This document shows, piece after piece, positions 1-9,095 of a DNA stretch of 64,000 nt. The notes beneath the pieces were generated by a model that was not told where the DNA came from, searched no databases, and was given only the letters and a program-made list of their open reading frames with translations. Both the position numbers and the translations under genes were made by a program. Within the stretch, counting starts at the first letter, position 1; every line of letters begins with the position of its first letter. The DNA lies in assembly GCF_943914565.1 (NCBI RefSeq), contig NZ_CALUCN010000011.1, positions 1-64,000 of the forward strand, in the 5' to 3' direction. The stretch comes from an uncultured Tessaracoccus sp. (GTDB taxonomy: Bacteria > Actinomycetota > Actinomycetes > Propionibacteriales > Propionibacteriaceae).

Positions 1-221
1 GGGTTCGCCCGCCATGCGGGGGTGAGATCGCATCGCGGGGACGAAACCGTGCGGAAACCCATCGGCATCGGAGATCACGCTCTCGGGGCTCCACCAGCCC
101 CACCCTCGAAGCACCACCTGGCAAGGCCGGGCCTGACTCGTCGCGGGCAGGGCTGGTCCTAGACTGCTGTGCAGTCGGACGATCCGGGCCCGCGACGGTG
201 CCGGGCGGAACAGGAGCAGGC

Positions 222-1214
222 ATGGCATTCTTCGACCTCCCACTCGAGCGGCTCAGGGAGTACCGGCCCGAGGTGCGCCGGCCGGACGACTTCGACGACT
301 TCTGGCACGAGACGATCACCCGCGAGCTCGCACGCCCGCTGGACGTGCGCGTCGAACGGGTGGACACGCCGCTCAGCACGGTCGAGGTCCACGACCTCTC
401 CTGGGTTGGCCACGGCGGACACCGCGTCCGCGGCTGGCTCCGGCTGCCCGTCGGGACGGGCGGGCCGCTGCCGACGGTGGTGCAGTACCACGGCTACGCC
501 GGCGGACGCGGCTACCCGCACGGCAACCTGCTCCACTCCGCCGCTGGCTACGCCCACTTCGCCCTCGAGGCCCGCGGCCAGGGCTGGCAGGTCCCGGCGC
601 CCACCCCGGCGACGCCCGACGCGGGCCCGTCGCTGGGGGAGGTGCACGTGCCCGGCATGATGACCCGCGGCGTCCTCGACCACCACGACTACTACTACCT
701 CCGCGTCTTCGTCGACGCGCTCCGGCTGCTCCAGCTCGCCCACGAGCACGACCGTGTCGACAGCACCCGCATCGCCCTCTCCGGCACCAGCCAGGGCGGC
801 GGCATGACGATCGCCGTCGCGGGCCTCGCCGCGATGGCGGGCCTCCCGGTCCACGCCGCCGTCGCCGCCGTGCCGTTCCTGTGCCACTTCGAGCGTGCGG
901 TCGGCCTCACGGACAGTTACCCCTACAAGGAGCTCGTCGACTTCCTCCAGGGCAACCCGCAGTGGGCGGACCGGGTCTTCCAGACCCTCTCGTACTTCGA
1001 CGGGGTCCACTTCGCCGCCCACGCCACGGCCCCGACGCTGTTCGCGACGGGCCTCATGGACACCGTCTGCCCGCCGTCGACGGTGTTCGCCGCCTTCAAC
1101 GCCTGGGCGCACGAGGACCGCGAGATCGAGGTCTACCCGTGGAACGGCCACGAGGGCGGCCGCGACCACTTCACATGGCGGGCCCTGCACTGGCTGCGGG
1201 AGCACGACGTCTGA
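222..1214 (+). CDS. Acetylxylan esterase / cephalosporin-C deacetylase family hydrolase
   Basis: 330-residue alpha/beta hydrolase of the AXE1 family, which removes acetyl groups from xylo-oligosaccharides and similar esters. The nucleophile elbow GTSQGGG is near residue 190, the acid lies in GLMDTVCPP near residue 280, and the histidine is in WNGHEGG near residue 310, so the triad looks complete. Length matches the family (about 320). No signal peptide is visible, so it is probably cytoplasmic and acts on imported substrates. The ATG at 222 was chosen because the protein then begins MAFFDLPLERL, as relatives do; an upstream in-frame ATG adds only 8 residues. Converges with the next gene. Confidence 0.85.
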   Translation: MAFFDLPLERLREYRPEVRRPDDFDDFWHETITRELARPLDVRVERVDTPLSTVEVHDLSWVGHGGHRVRGWLRLPVGTGGPLPTVVQYHGYAGGRGYPHGNLLHSAAGYAHFALEARGQGWQVPAPTPATPDAGPSLGEVHVPGMMTRGVLDHHDYYYLRVFVDALRLLQLAHEHDRVDSTRIALSGTSQGGGMTIAVAGLAAMAGLPVHAAVAAVPFLCHFERAVGLTDSYPYKELVDFLQGNPQWADRVFQTLSYFDGVHFAAHATAPTLFATGLMDTVCPPSTVFAAFNAWAHEDREIEVYPWNGHEGGRDHFTWRALHWLREHDV

Positions 1215-1236
1215 GCCGCGCCCTGCGCAGGCGGGA

Positions 1237-2160
1237 TCAGTAGGCGAAGACCTCGTCGACGGCGGTCTCCGGCACGTCCTCGAGCCGGGCCCAGCGCCAC
1301 CGGGGTTGCTGGTCCTTGTCCACCAGCAGTGCGCGGACACCCTCCGCGAAGTCGACGGGCACCATCCGCTCGGCGAGCCGCAGGTCCTGGCCGAACACCT
1401 CGGACAGCTCGAGCGTCGCGGCGCGCCGCAGCGCGCGCATGGTGACGAGCACCGAGAACGGGCTGCGCGCCCGGATGTCGGCCGCCGCAGCCCTGGCCTC
1501 CGGGGCCGTGTGCTCCTCGAGCCGGCGCACGATCTCGACGACGTCGTCGCCGGTGTAGCACTCCTCGATCCACGCGGCCTCGGGCCCGAACAGCGGCGCC
1601 TCGAGCTCCCCGTCAGCGGACTCGTCGGCGATGTCGAGGCGGATCGCGTCGCCGCCGGTGAAGGTCTGGCTGGTCAGGGCCAGGTGCACGCCCACCGCGC
1701 CGGCGCGCGAGAGCTGGTGCAGGATGGCGCAGTCGGGGAAGAACCCGATCTTCGTCTCCGGCATCGCCAGCGTCGACGTGGCGTCGACGACGCGCCGCGC
1801 CGCGTGACCGGTGAGGCCGAGGCCGCCGCCCATCGTGATGCCGTGCATGTACCCGGTGACCGGGGCGGGGGACTGCGCGATCAGCATGTCGAGCGCGTAC
1901 TCGAGCTCGAGGAATTGCAACCAGCCTTCGCCCGCGAGCAGCGCCTCGCGCAGGGCACGCACGTCGGCGCCCGCGCAGAACCCGCGCTCGCCCTCGCCGC
2001 GCAGCTCAACGCGCTCGACGGCGTGGTGGCGCAGCCAGTCACTCAGCACCTCGTACGCCTCGGTGAGCATCTCGACGTTGAGGGCGTTGATGGCGCGGGG
2101 GCGCTGCAGCGTCAGGTGGCCGACGCCGTCGACGATCTCGTGGTGAATCAGGTCTGCCAT
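1237..2160 (-). CDS. 3-hydroxyisobutyryl-CoA hydrolase (enoyl-CoA hydratase/isomerase superfamily)
   Basis: 307-residue crotonase-fold protein. The oxyanion-hole segment HGITMGGGLGL lies near residue 105, and MPETKIGFFPD near residue 135 is the hallmark of the HIBCH subgroup, including its catalytic Glu and Asp. HIBCH releases 3-hydroxyisobutyrate from its CoA ester in valine breakdown. It is about 35-45 residues shorter than typical HIBCH, mainly at the C-terminus. No valine-degradation genes are adjacent, although a 2-oxoacid dehydrogenase operon lies at the far end of the window. An ordinary enoyl-CoA hydratase is the alternative; the PETKIGFFPD motif argues against it. Confidence 0.8.
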   Translation of the reverse strand: MADLIHHEIVDGVGHLTLQRPRAINALNVEMLTEAYEVLSDWLRHHAVERVELRGEGERGFCAGADVRALREALLAGEGWLQFLELEYALDMLIAQSPAPVTGYMHGITMGGGLGLTGHAARRVVDATSTLAMPETKIGFFPDCAILHQLSRAGAVGVHLALTSQTFTGGDAIRLDIADESADGELEAPLFGPEAAWIEECYTGDDVVEIVRRLEEHTAPEARAAAADIRARSPFSVLVTMRALRRAATLELSEVFGQDLRLAERMVPVDFAEGVRALLVDKDQQPRWRWARLEDVPETAVDEVFAY

Positions 2161-2563
2161 GGCTCACGATCCTATCGGGACACGACGCCGGTGGCGGCGC
2201 CGTGGGAGGAAGATGGGGAGGCCGGGCGCCGGGGGGATGCACCCGGCCTCAGCACACGCGCTTCCAGGTAGTGTGATGGGGGGAACTAACGTACCTTCAG
2301 CTGCGTGGCACTAGAAATATAGCCCTGATGGGCTGGTGAATCCAGCTGAGTGCAAGAAATTCTCAGTTTTCTCCCAGAATCGCTCAGGGCAGGCGTGAAT
2401 CGGCCCGCCGCCCAGCCCTCTCGGGACCTTCGTTCCGCCCCAACTGCCGGGAGGGCACGAAGGTACCCCCGACGACGCCCAGCCCCGCTGCGCACGCCCG
2501 GCCGGGCCACCGTCGGGCCGGGTCACCACGACATCCACGCCCACCTGCGCCATACTGTGGCGC
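2161..2563. other. 403-bp divergent intergenic region
   Basis: Lies between the starts of the HIBCH gene and the GT87 gene. About 2280-2400 is AT-richer than its surroundings and probably holds promoters for both genes, but no -10/-35 pair could be assigned with confidence. An 8-bp inverted repeat, ACCTTCGT (2426-2433) and ACGAAGGT (2457-2464), could be an operator or a leader hairpin about 100 bp before the GT87 start. No convincing ORF was found. Confidence 0.4.
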
Positions 2564-3778
2564 ATGTCCACCCTCGTCCGCCGCGCGTTGCGCGGCTACC
2601 TGCGCACGCCGTGGCTGCACGTCGTGGCGGGCGTCGCCGCGCTGGCGGGCGCGTGGTGCGTGATCTTCGGCATCCCGGGGCTCGACGAGTTCAACGCCTA
2701 CCGCATCGACGTCGACGTCTACCGCATCGGCGGCCGGATGATCCTTGACGGGCAGCCGCTCTACGGCCCCGTCCCGCTCACGGAGATCGGCGTCGAGCTG
2801 CCGTTCACCTACCCGCCCGTCGCGGCGGTGCTGTTCACGGTGCTCGCGCTCGTGCCGCTGCCGGCGGCGGGCACCGGGCTGGCGATCGCGTCGGTCGCGG
2901 GCTTCGCGGCGGTGCTGCGCCTCGTGGTGCGCGACTGCTTCGCCCTGCGGGGCCGCGCACTGTGGGCCGCGACCGCGCTCGCCACCGCGCTCCTCGTGTG
3001 GATCGACCCGCTCCGGCAGACCCTCGACTTCGGGCAGATCAACGCGCTGCTGATGCTCTGCATCGTCGTCGACGTGTGCGCCGGCCGCGGCCGCTGGTGG
3101 CGCGGGACCTGGACCGGGCTCGCGATCGCGGTGAAGCTCACCCCCGCGGTGTTCCTCGCGTTCTTCCTGCTGCGCCGCGACTGGCGCGCGATGGCCGTCA
3201 CCGTCGGTTCGACGCTGGCGTGGACCGCGCTGGGCTTCCTCGTGCGGCCGGCCGACTCGTGGCAGTACTGGACCGAGGTGCTCGTCGACACCGACCGCAT
3301 CGGCCACAAGGGCTACACCTCCAACCAGGCGCTCAGCGGTCTGCTGCACCGCCTCGTGGGGCCGGACGTCTCGACGCTGTGGTGGTTCCTGGGCTGCACC
3401 CTCGTCGGCCTGTTCGTGCTCGCACTCGTCCACCGGCTGGGCGACGACGAGGCCACGGCCATGGTGGTGCTCGGCCTCTACGCGCTCTTCGCGTCGCCGA
3501 TCAGCTGGTCGCACCACTGGGTGTGGATGGGGCCGGCCGTCGTCGTGGTGCTCGCGGTCGCGCTGCGCGGCCGCTCCTGGGCAGCTTGGCCGTGGCTCGT
3601 CGTCGCGCTCGTCACGCTGTGGTCGGCACCGCAGTGGTGGTGGCCCTACGAGGGCGACGCCGGCTACCACTGGGTGTGGTACCAGGACCTGCTCGGCCAC
3701 ACCTGGATGTGGCTGCTGCTCGCCAGCTACGCCATCCTCTGGATCGAGGCCGGACGCCGACGCGCCGTCGCCCACTGA
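2564..3778 (+). CDS. GT87 (DUF2029) polyprenol-phosphate-mannose-dependent alpha-1,2-mannosyltransferase family protein
   Basis: 404-residue integral membrane protein with roughly ten hydrophobic helices from residue 15 to the C-terminus. The extracytoplasmic FTYPPVAAVLF segment near residue 85, after an acidic DVDVYRIGG stretch, is typical of the GT87/DUF2029 family. Actinobacterial members extend or branch lipomannan and related glycolipids with mannose from polyprenyl phosphomannose. The acidic residues before the YPP segment are the likely catalytic region. Monocistronic; its end is 7 bp from the end of convergent ptsI. The family call is firm; the acceptor cannot be read from sequence. 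Confidence 0.8.
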   Translation: MSTLVRRALRGYLRTPWLHVVAGVAALAGAWCVIFGIPGLDEFNAYRIDVDVYRIGGRMILDGQPLYGPVPLTEIGVELPFTYPPVAAVLFTVLALVPLPAAGTGLAIASVAGFAAVLRLVVRDCFALRGRALWAATALATALLVWIDPLRQTLDFGQINALLMLCIVVDVCAGRGRWWRGTWTGLAIAVKLTPAVFLAFFLLRRDWRAMAVTVGSTLAWTALGFLVRPADSWQYWTEVLVDTDRIGHKGYTSNQALSGLLHRLVGPDVSTLWWFLGCTLVGLFVLALVHRLGDDEATAMVVLGLYALFASPISWSHHWVWMGPAVVVVLAVALRGRSWAAWPWLVVALVTLWSAPQWWWPYEGDAGYHWVWYQDLLGHTWMWLLLASYAILWIEAGRRRAVAH

Positions 3779-3785
3779 CCGCCGC

Positions 3786-5462
3786 TCAGAGCAGGAAGTC
3801 GCGCACGTCGGGGTGGATCATCTGGCGCACGGCCTGCCGCGCGGTCGCCGGGCAGTCGGCGGCGAGCACCGCGTCGAGCATCTCTTCGCACTGCGCGACG
3901 GTGTGTCGGGCCAGCGAGGCACGCACGAGCGGGACCTTCGGCAACGCCATCGACAGCGACGCGATGCCCGCGCCGACCGCGAGCAGCGCCAGCAGCGGGT
4001 CACCGCACGCCTCACCGCACATACCCACCGGCTTGCCGAGGGCGCGCCCCGCGTCGGTGGTCACCTTCGTGAGCTGCCACAGGCCCGGCTGCCACGCGTC
4101 GAGCAGCTCCATGAGCCGGCCCTCCATGCGGTCGGCGGCGAACAGGTACTGCGCGAGGTCGTTCGTGCCCACCGACGCGAAGTCGCAGCGCTCGAGCACC
4201 TGGTGCGCGCGCAGCGCGGCGGCCGGCACCTCGACCATCGTGCCCACCCGCTCGACCCCCGCGTCGTGCGCGAGGTCGTGGAACCATCCGGCCTCGAGCG
4301 GCGTCGAGATCATGGGCGCCATCACCCACACCTCCGCCTCGCTCGCGCGCGCCGCCTCGGCGATGGCCTGCAGCTGCCCCGCGACGAGGTCCGGCAGCGC
4401 CTCGTAGAGCCGCAGCCCGCGCAGGCCCAGCGCGGGGTTGGCCTCCGGGCCCATCGTCGCGAACGACAGCGGCTTGTCCGCGCCCGCGTCGAGCGTGCGA
4501 ACGACGACCTTGCGTCGCCCCATCGCCTCGAACACCCGCGCGTACGTCTCCGTCTGCTCCTCGACGGTGGGTGCCTCCTGGCGGCCGAGGTAGAGGAACT
4601 CGCTGCGGAACAACCCCGACCCCTCGACGTCGGCGCCGCCCGCGGTCAGCGCGTCGTGGAGGGTGCCGAGGTTGGCCAGCAGCTCCACCGGCCTACCGTC
4701 TTTTGTGTGGCCGGGGCCGCCGTTCCGCGCACGGAGCCGGTCCCGCTGCGACTCGCGCCGCTCCCACGCCGACGTGGTCTCGGCCCCCGGGTCGACGACC
4801 ACCTCGCCGGTGGTGCCGTCCAGGGCGATCGTCGTCGCCCCCGCGGCCATCACGCCCTCGCACCCCACGACGGCAGGGATGCCCAGCTGCGAGGCGAGGA
4901 TCGCGGTGTGCGACGTGGGCCCGCCCTGCTCGGTCACCACGCCCAGCACGGTGGCGGGGTCGAACTCGGCGGTGTCGGCGGGGGAGAGGTCCTGCGCGAC
5001 GATGACGCCGGGGCTGGTGAGCTCGGGCATGCCCGGTTCGGCGACGCCGAGCAGGCGGGCGTGTGCGCGTCGGTGCACGTCGCGCAGGTCCGCGACGCGC
5101 TCGGCCATGTAGCCCCCGACGTCGGTGAGCAGCACCGCGAAGTGGTCGACCGCGGTCGCCAGCGCGCGCAGCCGTCCCTGGCCCGCGTCGAGCTGGCGGC
5201 TCACCTCGGTGCCGATCGCCGGGTCGCGGGCGATCATCGCGGTCGCGTGCAGGACCTCGCGCGCGTCGTGGTCGCGCACGTGCTCGGCGCGGCGTTCCAT
5301 CGACCGGGCGACGTCCTCGAGCGCTGCGACGACGGCGTGGATCGCCTCCTCCCGGTCCGTCTCCGGGGGCTCGGAGGTGGGCACGGCGACGGCGTCGTGG
5401 CGCACCTCCACCACCCTGCCGCGCGCCAGCCCTGGACTCACACCGATTCCGGTCAGGTTCAT
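3786..5462 (-). CDS. ptsI: Phosphoenolpyruvate-protein phosphotransferase, PTS enzyme I
   Basis: 558 residues, normal for enzyme I. It takes phosphate from PEP onto histidine and passes it to HPr. The phosphohistidine site GGPTSHTAILA is near residue 185, and the C-terminal PEP-binding barrel has GLFRSEFLYLGR near residue 285, a segment rich in MAPMIS near 405, and the catalytic cysteine in GMCGEACGD near residue 485. All expected residues are present. No ptsH or sugar-specific EII gene is adjacent, so HPr is encoded elsewhere. ATG at 5462. Confidence 0.95.
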   Translation of the reverse strand: MNLTGIGVSPGLARGRVVEVRHDAVAVPTSEPPETDREEAIHAVVAALEDVARSMERRAEHVRDHDAREVLHATAMIARDPAIGTEVSRQLDAGQGRLRALATAVDHFAVLLTDVGGYMAERVADLRDVHRRAHARLLGVAEPGMPELTSPGVIVAQDLSPADTAEFDPATVLGVVTEQGGPTSHTAILASQLGIPAVVGCEGVMAAGATTIALDGTTGEVVVDPGAETTSAWERRESQRDRLRARNGGPGHTKDGRPVELLANLGTLHDALTAGGADVEGSGLFRSEFLYLGRQEAPTVEEQTETYARVFEAMGRRKVVVRTLDAGADKPLSFATMGPEANPALGLRGLRLYEALPDLVAGQLQAIAEAARASEAEVWVMAPMISTPLEAGWFHDLAHDAGVERVGTMVEVPAAALRAHQVLERCDFASVGTNDLAQYLFAADRMEGRLMELLDAWQPGLWQLTKVTTDAGRALGKPVGMCGEACGDPLLALLAVGAGIASLSMALPKVPLVRASLARHTVAQCEEMLDAVLAADCPATARQAVRQMIHPDVRDFLL

Positions 5463-5602
5463 GGCCCCACCCTAGGGCCGGTTCGCCCGATCCCCAACGA
5501 CGTCGGCCACGCCACCCGTGATCCGCCGACGACCACGGCCCGGCCGAGGCCGCGCGTGAACCTCCCTTGGACGTACCCTCGTCCGAGAGAGAGGAGACCA
5601 CG

Positions 5603-6061
5603 ATGAGCGAGCATGCGCCCATGGACGCGACGTACCCCGACGCGGGCCCGTCGTTTCTGCCGCCCGAGGTGTCCCCCGTGACCCCGGCCCCGACGTCCGC
5701 GTCCGAGAGCACCTCGGTGCCCGCCCCGAGCCCCGTCGGGTACGCCGGCCCGCTCCCGGTGCACGAGCCCGTCCCACACGCCCCGTCCCCGGTGGCGGGA
5801 CAGCTGCCCGACCACCCCGACGCCACCAGCGTGGTGGTGCTCGGCGCGGTCGGCATGGTCGTCGGCGTCACCGGCTTCATCGGCTGGTACCTGAGCAGCA
5901 GGGCCAAGCGGGAGATCGAGGCCGGCGCCCCCTACCACTACGGCGGCACCCTGCAGATCGGACGGGTGCTGAGCATCATCACCAGCGTGCTGTGCCTGCT
6001 GTGGATCGCCGGGGTGGTCGTCTTCACCTTGCTGCCCTTCGTCGTCTACGCTCTGATCTGA
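5603..6061 (+). CDS. Small DUF4190-like membrane protein with proline-rich N-terminus
   Basis: 152 residues. Residues 1-75 are a Pro/Ala/Ser-rich, probably disordered cytoplasmic tail; two membrane segments follow (about 80-100 and 120-145), separated by a conserved loop AKREIEAGAPYHYGG. The ATG at 5603 has GAGGAG 7 bp upstream. The loop recurs in the next gene, so the two are tandem paralogues only 20 bp apart and probably co-transcribed. Function unknown; proteins of this shape are common in actinobacteria and generally uncharacterised. Confidence 0.75.
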   Translation: MSEHAPMDATYPDAGPSFLPPEVSPVTPAPTSASESTSVPAPSPVGYAGPLPVHEPVPHAPSPVAGQLPDHPDATSVVVLGAVGMVVGVTGFIGWYLSSRAKREIEAGAPYHYGGTLQIGRVLSIITSVLCLLWIAGVVVFTLLPFVVYALI

Positions 6062-6081
6062 ACACCCCCGAAAGGAACACC

Positions 6082-6537
6082 ATGACCCAGTACGGACAGT
6101 CCCCGCAGTCCCAGGGCTCCGCGGGCCAGCCCTATGGCCAGCAGCCGAGTTATGGCCAGCAGCCCGGCTACGGCGCCCAGCCCTACGGGCAGCAGCCCGG
6201 CTACGGTCAGCAGTCCGGGTACGAGCCCCAGCCGGGCTACGGGCAGCCGGCCGGCTACGGCATGCAGGCCCCGTACGGCGCAGGTGAGCACCCGCAGGCC
6301 TCAACGATCCAGATCCTCGGCATCGTCGGCATCTTCGTCGCGATCGTGCCGTTCATCGCCTGGTACATGGGCGGGCAGGCGAAGAAGGAGATCGAGGCCG
6401 GCGCCCCGTACCGCTTCGACGGCCCGCTGAAGACCGGCTACATGCTCGGCAAGGTCTTCTCGATCATCCACATCGTCGGCATCGCGATCTACGTGATCGC
6501 GGTGATCTTCCTGTTCGGCGCCGCCGCCAGCCTCTGA
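6082..6537 (+). CDS. Small DUF4190-like membrane protein with PYGQQ-repeat N-terminus
   Basis: 151 residues, paralogous to the preceding gene through the loop AKKEIEAGAPYRFDG and its two flanking membrane segments. Residues 10-65 are a low-complexity run of about eight G-Y-G-Q/P units (QQPGYG-like), a tyrosine-, glutamine- and glycine-rich tail of the kind that can form condensates or bind partners. ATG at 6082 with GAAAGGA upstream. Function unknown. Confidence 0.75.
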   Translation: MTQYGQSPQSQGSAGQPYGQQPSYGQQPGYGAQPYGQQPGYGQQSGYEPQPGYGQPAGYGMQAPYGAGEHPQASTIQILGIVGIFVAIVPFIAWYMGGQAKKEIEAGAPYRFDGPLKTGYMLGKVFSIIHIVGIAIYVIAVIFLFGAAASL

Positions 6538-6554
6538 CCACCGCGCGGGACCGC

Positions 6555-7334
6555 TCAGGCCCCGCGTCGCACGAACACCGGCTCGTCCCTGGTCGACGAG
6601 CCGGTGTCGTGTTCGTAGTCGAGTTCGTCGAAGTCGACGAGGCGTGACACCGCACGGATCCGGTGCCGGACGAGCCACCCGGCCATCGCGCCGCGGGCCT
6701 GCTTCGCGCGCACGCTCACGACTCGGCGGCGGCCGTCGCGTCCCTCCTCCTCGAAGCGGGGGTGGATGACGGGGCAGTCGAGGCGAGCCACGTCGACGGC
6801 CCGGAAGTACTCCTTCGACGCGAGGTTCACCACCGCGCACGTGCCCGGCGACTGCTCGACGTCGCGGCGCAGCGCGTCGGTGATGCGCTCGCCCCACCAC
6901 TCGTAGAGGTTGCGGCCGCGCACCGTCGCGAGGCTCGTGCCCATCTCCAGCCGGTGCGGCTGGATCAGGTCGAGCGGGCGCAGCATCCCGTAGAGGCCCG
7001 ACAGGATCCGCACCGTCTTCTGCGACTCGGTGAGGTCGCGCGCGTCGAAGTCACCCGCGCGCATGCCGCGGTACACGTCGCCGGCGAACGCGAGCAGGGC
7101 GGGGCGGGCGTTGCTGCGGGTGTGCTCGGACTCGTAGCGGCGGTAGCGCTCGACGTTCAGCACCGCGAGCTCCTCCGAGATGCCCATGAGCCGACGCAGG
7201 TCGTCTGCGGTCTTCGTGCGCAGCACCTCGATGAGCCCGGCCGTCTGCCGCAGCATGCGCGGCTCGGAGTGCTTCTTCGTGCGGACCCGGGACTCGAAGT
7301 CGAGGGTCTTCGCGGGCGAGAGGACGCAGAGCAT
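6555..7334 (-). CDS. yaaA: YaaA family peroxide-stress protein (UPF0246/DUF328)
   Basis: 259 residues. Opens with MLCVLSPAKTLDFES, the signature start of YaaA, so the ATG at 7334 is preferred over an in-frame GTG two codons upstream. Further family segments are a GLYGMLRPLDLIQPHR stretch near residue 115 and EYFRAV near 175. E. coli YaaA limits intracellular iron and hydroxyl-radical damage during peroxide stress and binds DNA. Near the C-terminus the sequence turns Arg/Val-rich. Converges with the small membrane protein gene. Confidence 0.85.
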   Translation of the reverse strand: MLCVLSPAKTLDFESRVRTKKHSEPRMLRQTAGLIEVLRTKTADDLRRLMGISEELAVLNVERYRRYESEHTRSNARPALLAFAGDVYRGMRAGDFDARDLTESQKTVRILSGLYGMLRPLDLIQPHRLEMGTSLATVRGRNLYEWWGERITDALRRDVEQSPGTCAVVNLASKEYFRAVDVARLDCPVIHPRFEEEGRDGRRRVVSVRAKQARGAMAGWLVRHRIRAVSRLVDFDELDYEHDTGSSTRDEPVFVRRGA

Positions 7335-7388
7335 TCCCACAGTGTAGAAGGGGCGCCGGCGCGTGCGGCACCTGCCCGCGAGCCGACC

Positions 7389-9095
7389 TCAGGCGGGGGA
7401 GTTCGACGAGATCCCCGGCTCACCGTCGTGGACGACCTTGCCGGGGTTGAGGTTGCGCCCCGGGTCGATCCCCTCGAACAGCGTGCGCTGGATGTGCACG
7501 CCGGCCGGGGAGATGTCCTGGTCCATCCAGGGGCTGTGCTCCTCGCCGACGCCGTGGTGGTGCGAGACCGTGCCGTGGTGGTCCATGAACGACTGCTGGA
7601 TCGCGCGCTTGCAGGTGTCGTAGCTGCGCTCGGCGTCGTCGGAGGTGTCGTTCACGACGAACGTGAAGTACTGGCAGGCGCCCGAGTGGTACGAGTGCGA
7701 CAGGTGGCAGAACACCGTGCCGCGCCTGCCGATCGACTCGAGCGCGGTGAAGAACGCCTCGCGGGTGCGCTCGTAGACCTCCGCCACCTTCGACCACGGC
7801 GTCGTCGTCTCGGAGACGTCGCAGATGAGGCCGCGGTCGAGCATGAAGTCGCGGATGTAGGGGGTGTCGTACTTCTTCTGGTCGTAGAGCTTGCCCGGTC
7901 CGGAGCCGACGCCGAAGCCGCCGTGACGTCGGACGATCTTGCCGACGAGGCCCTTCTCGTAGCGCACGTGGTTGGCCGAGCCCTCGAACCCGATGAAGCT
8001 CATCGCGAAGCCCTCGAGGTCCCAGCCCTTGGCCTCCATGACCTTCTGGATCGCCGTCGAGGCCAGCTTCGAGAGCTTCGACGACGACTCCTTGCCGTTG
8101 GCCATGATGTACTGCGTCTCGATCGCGTCCGAGACGCGCGCCATCATCACCTCGGCGTCGGAGGCGACGATCTCCTGGCAGGCCTTCAGGCCCGCGTGGT
8201 AGTCGGGGAAGAAGTACGCCTGGATCTCGCGGACCTCGGGGATGCGGTGGACGTCCATCCACGCCTCGGTGATGATGCCCAGCCGGCCCTCGGAGCCGAG
8301 CACCATCTCGCGCACGCTCGGCCCGGACGACGAGGAGGGCAGCGGGCGCAGTTCGAGCACGCGGCCGGGCATGACCATCCGGAGCCCGCGGGTGATGTCG
8401 GCGATGTCGCCGTACTTGTCGGACTGCATGCCGGAGCTGCGGGTGGCGATCCAGCCGCCCAGCGTCGACCACACGAACGAGTCGGGCTGGTGGCCCATCG
8501 TCCAGCCGCGCGCCTGCAGCTGCTCCTCCATGTGGGGCCCGTAGACGCCGGCCTGGATGCGGGCGAGGCCGGCCTCCTCGTCGATCTCCAGCACCTGGTC
8601 CATGCGGCCCATGTTCACGAGCACGACCTGGCGTTCCTCGTCGGGCAGCGCCTCCGTCGAGGCGACGATGTTCGAGCCGCCGCCGAACGGGATGACGACG
8701 CCGTCGGCATCGACGACGGTGTCGACGATGCGCTGCACCTCGTCCTCGTCGGCGGGGTAGACGATCACGTCGGGCAGACGGCCGAAGTCGCCGCGACGCA
8801 CGCGCATCAGGTCGCGCACGCCCCGGCCGTAGCCGCAGGTGACGCGGGTCTCGTCGTCGGTGACGAGGTACTCCGGCCCGACGATGGCCTCGAGCTGGCC
8901 GCGCAGCTCGTCGCCGAGCCGGGAGGCGGGGATGTCGAACGAGCTGAGCTCAGGCACCGGGTCGACGTGGGCCTCGATGTCGAGCCCCACCATCTTCTTC
9001 ACGAAGGGGGCGAACTTCGGACGGCCCTCGGCGCTGTAGCCGCGGCCCTCTTCACCCCAGCCCCACCACTTCTGCTGCTTGACGCCGTCGATCAT
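7389..9095 (-). CDS. Alkyldihydroxyacetonephosphate synthase (FAD-binding oxidase family)
   Basis: 568 residues. The N-terminal KWWGWGEEGRG resembles the KWNGWGY opening of eukaryotic AGPS. The FAD PP-loop PFGGGSNIV is near residue 130 and the flavin-binding half runs to about 280. The C-terminal cap has SHSYHSGACQYFTF near 455 and a HHHGVGE histidine triplet near 515, matching the essential HHH of AGPS. The family replaces the acyl chain of acyl-DHAP with a fatty alcohol, making the ether bond of ether lipids. M. tuberculosis has a homologue annotated agpS. Start ATG 9095 with AAGGAGG; overlaps the acyltransferase stop by 4 nt, so translation is probably coupled. Glycolate-oxidase-like dehydrogenase is the alternative. 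Confidence 0.8.
   Translation of the reverse strand: MIDGVKQQKWWGWGEEGRGYSAEGRPKFAPFVKKMVGLDIEAHVDPVPELSSFDIPASRLGDELRGQLEAIVGPEYLVTDDETRVTCGYGRGVRDLMRVRRGDFGRLPDVIVYPADEDEVQRIVDTVVDADGVVIPFGGGSNIVASTEALPDEERQVVLVNMGRMDQVLEIDEEAGLARIQAGVYGPHMEEQLQARGWTMGHQPDSFVWSTLGGWIATRSSGMQSDKYGDIADITRGLRMVMPGRVLELRPLPSSSSGPSVREMVLGSEGRLGIITEAWMDVHRIPEVREIQAYFFPDYHAGLKACQEIVASDAEVMMARVSDAIETQYIMANGKESSSKLSKLASTAIQKVMEAKGWDLEGFAMSFIGFEGSANHVRYEKGLVGKIVRRHGGFGVGSGPGKLYDQKKYDTPYIRDFMLDRGLICDVSETTTPWSKVAEVYERTREAFFTALESIGRRGTVFCHLSHSYHSGACQYFTFVVNDTSDDAERSYDTCKRAIQQSFMDHHGTVSHHHGVGEEHSPWMDQDISPAGVHIQRTLFEGIDPGRNLNPGKVVHDGEPGISSNSPA

Noticed and set aside
85..101. GGGGCT/AGCCCC hairpin before the esterase gene
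   Set aside because: Only 6 bp in GC-rich DNA with no preceding gene in the window to terminate.
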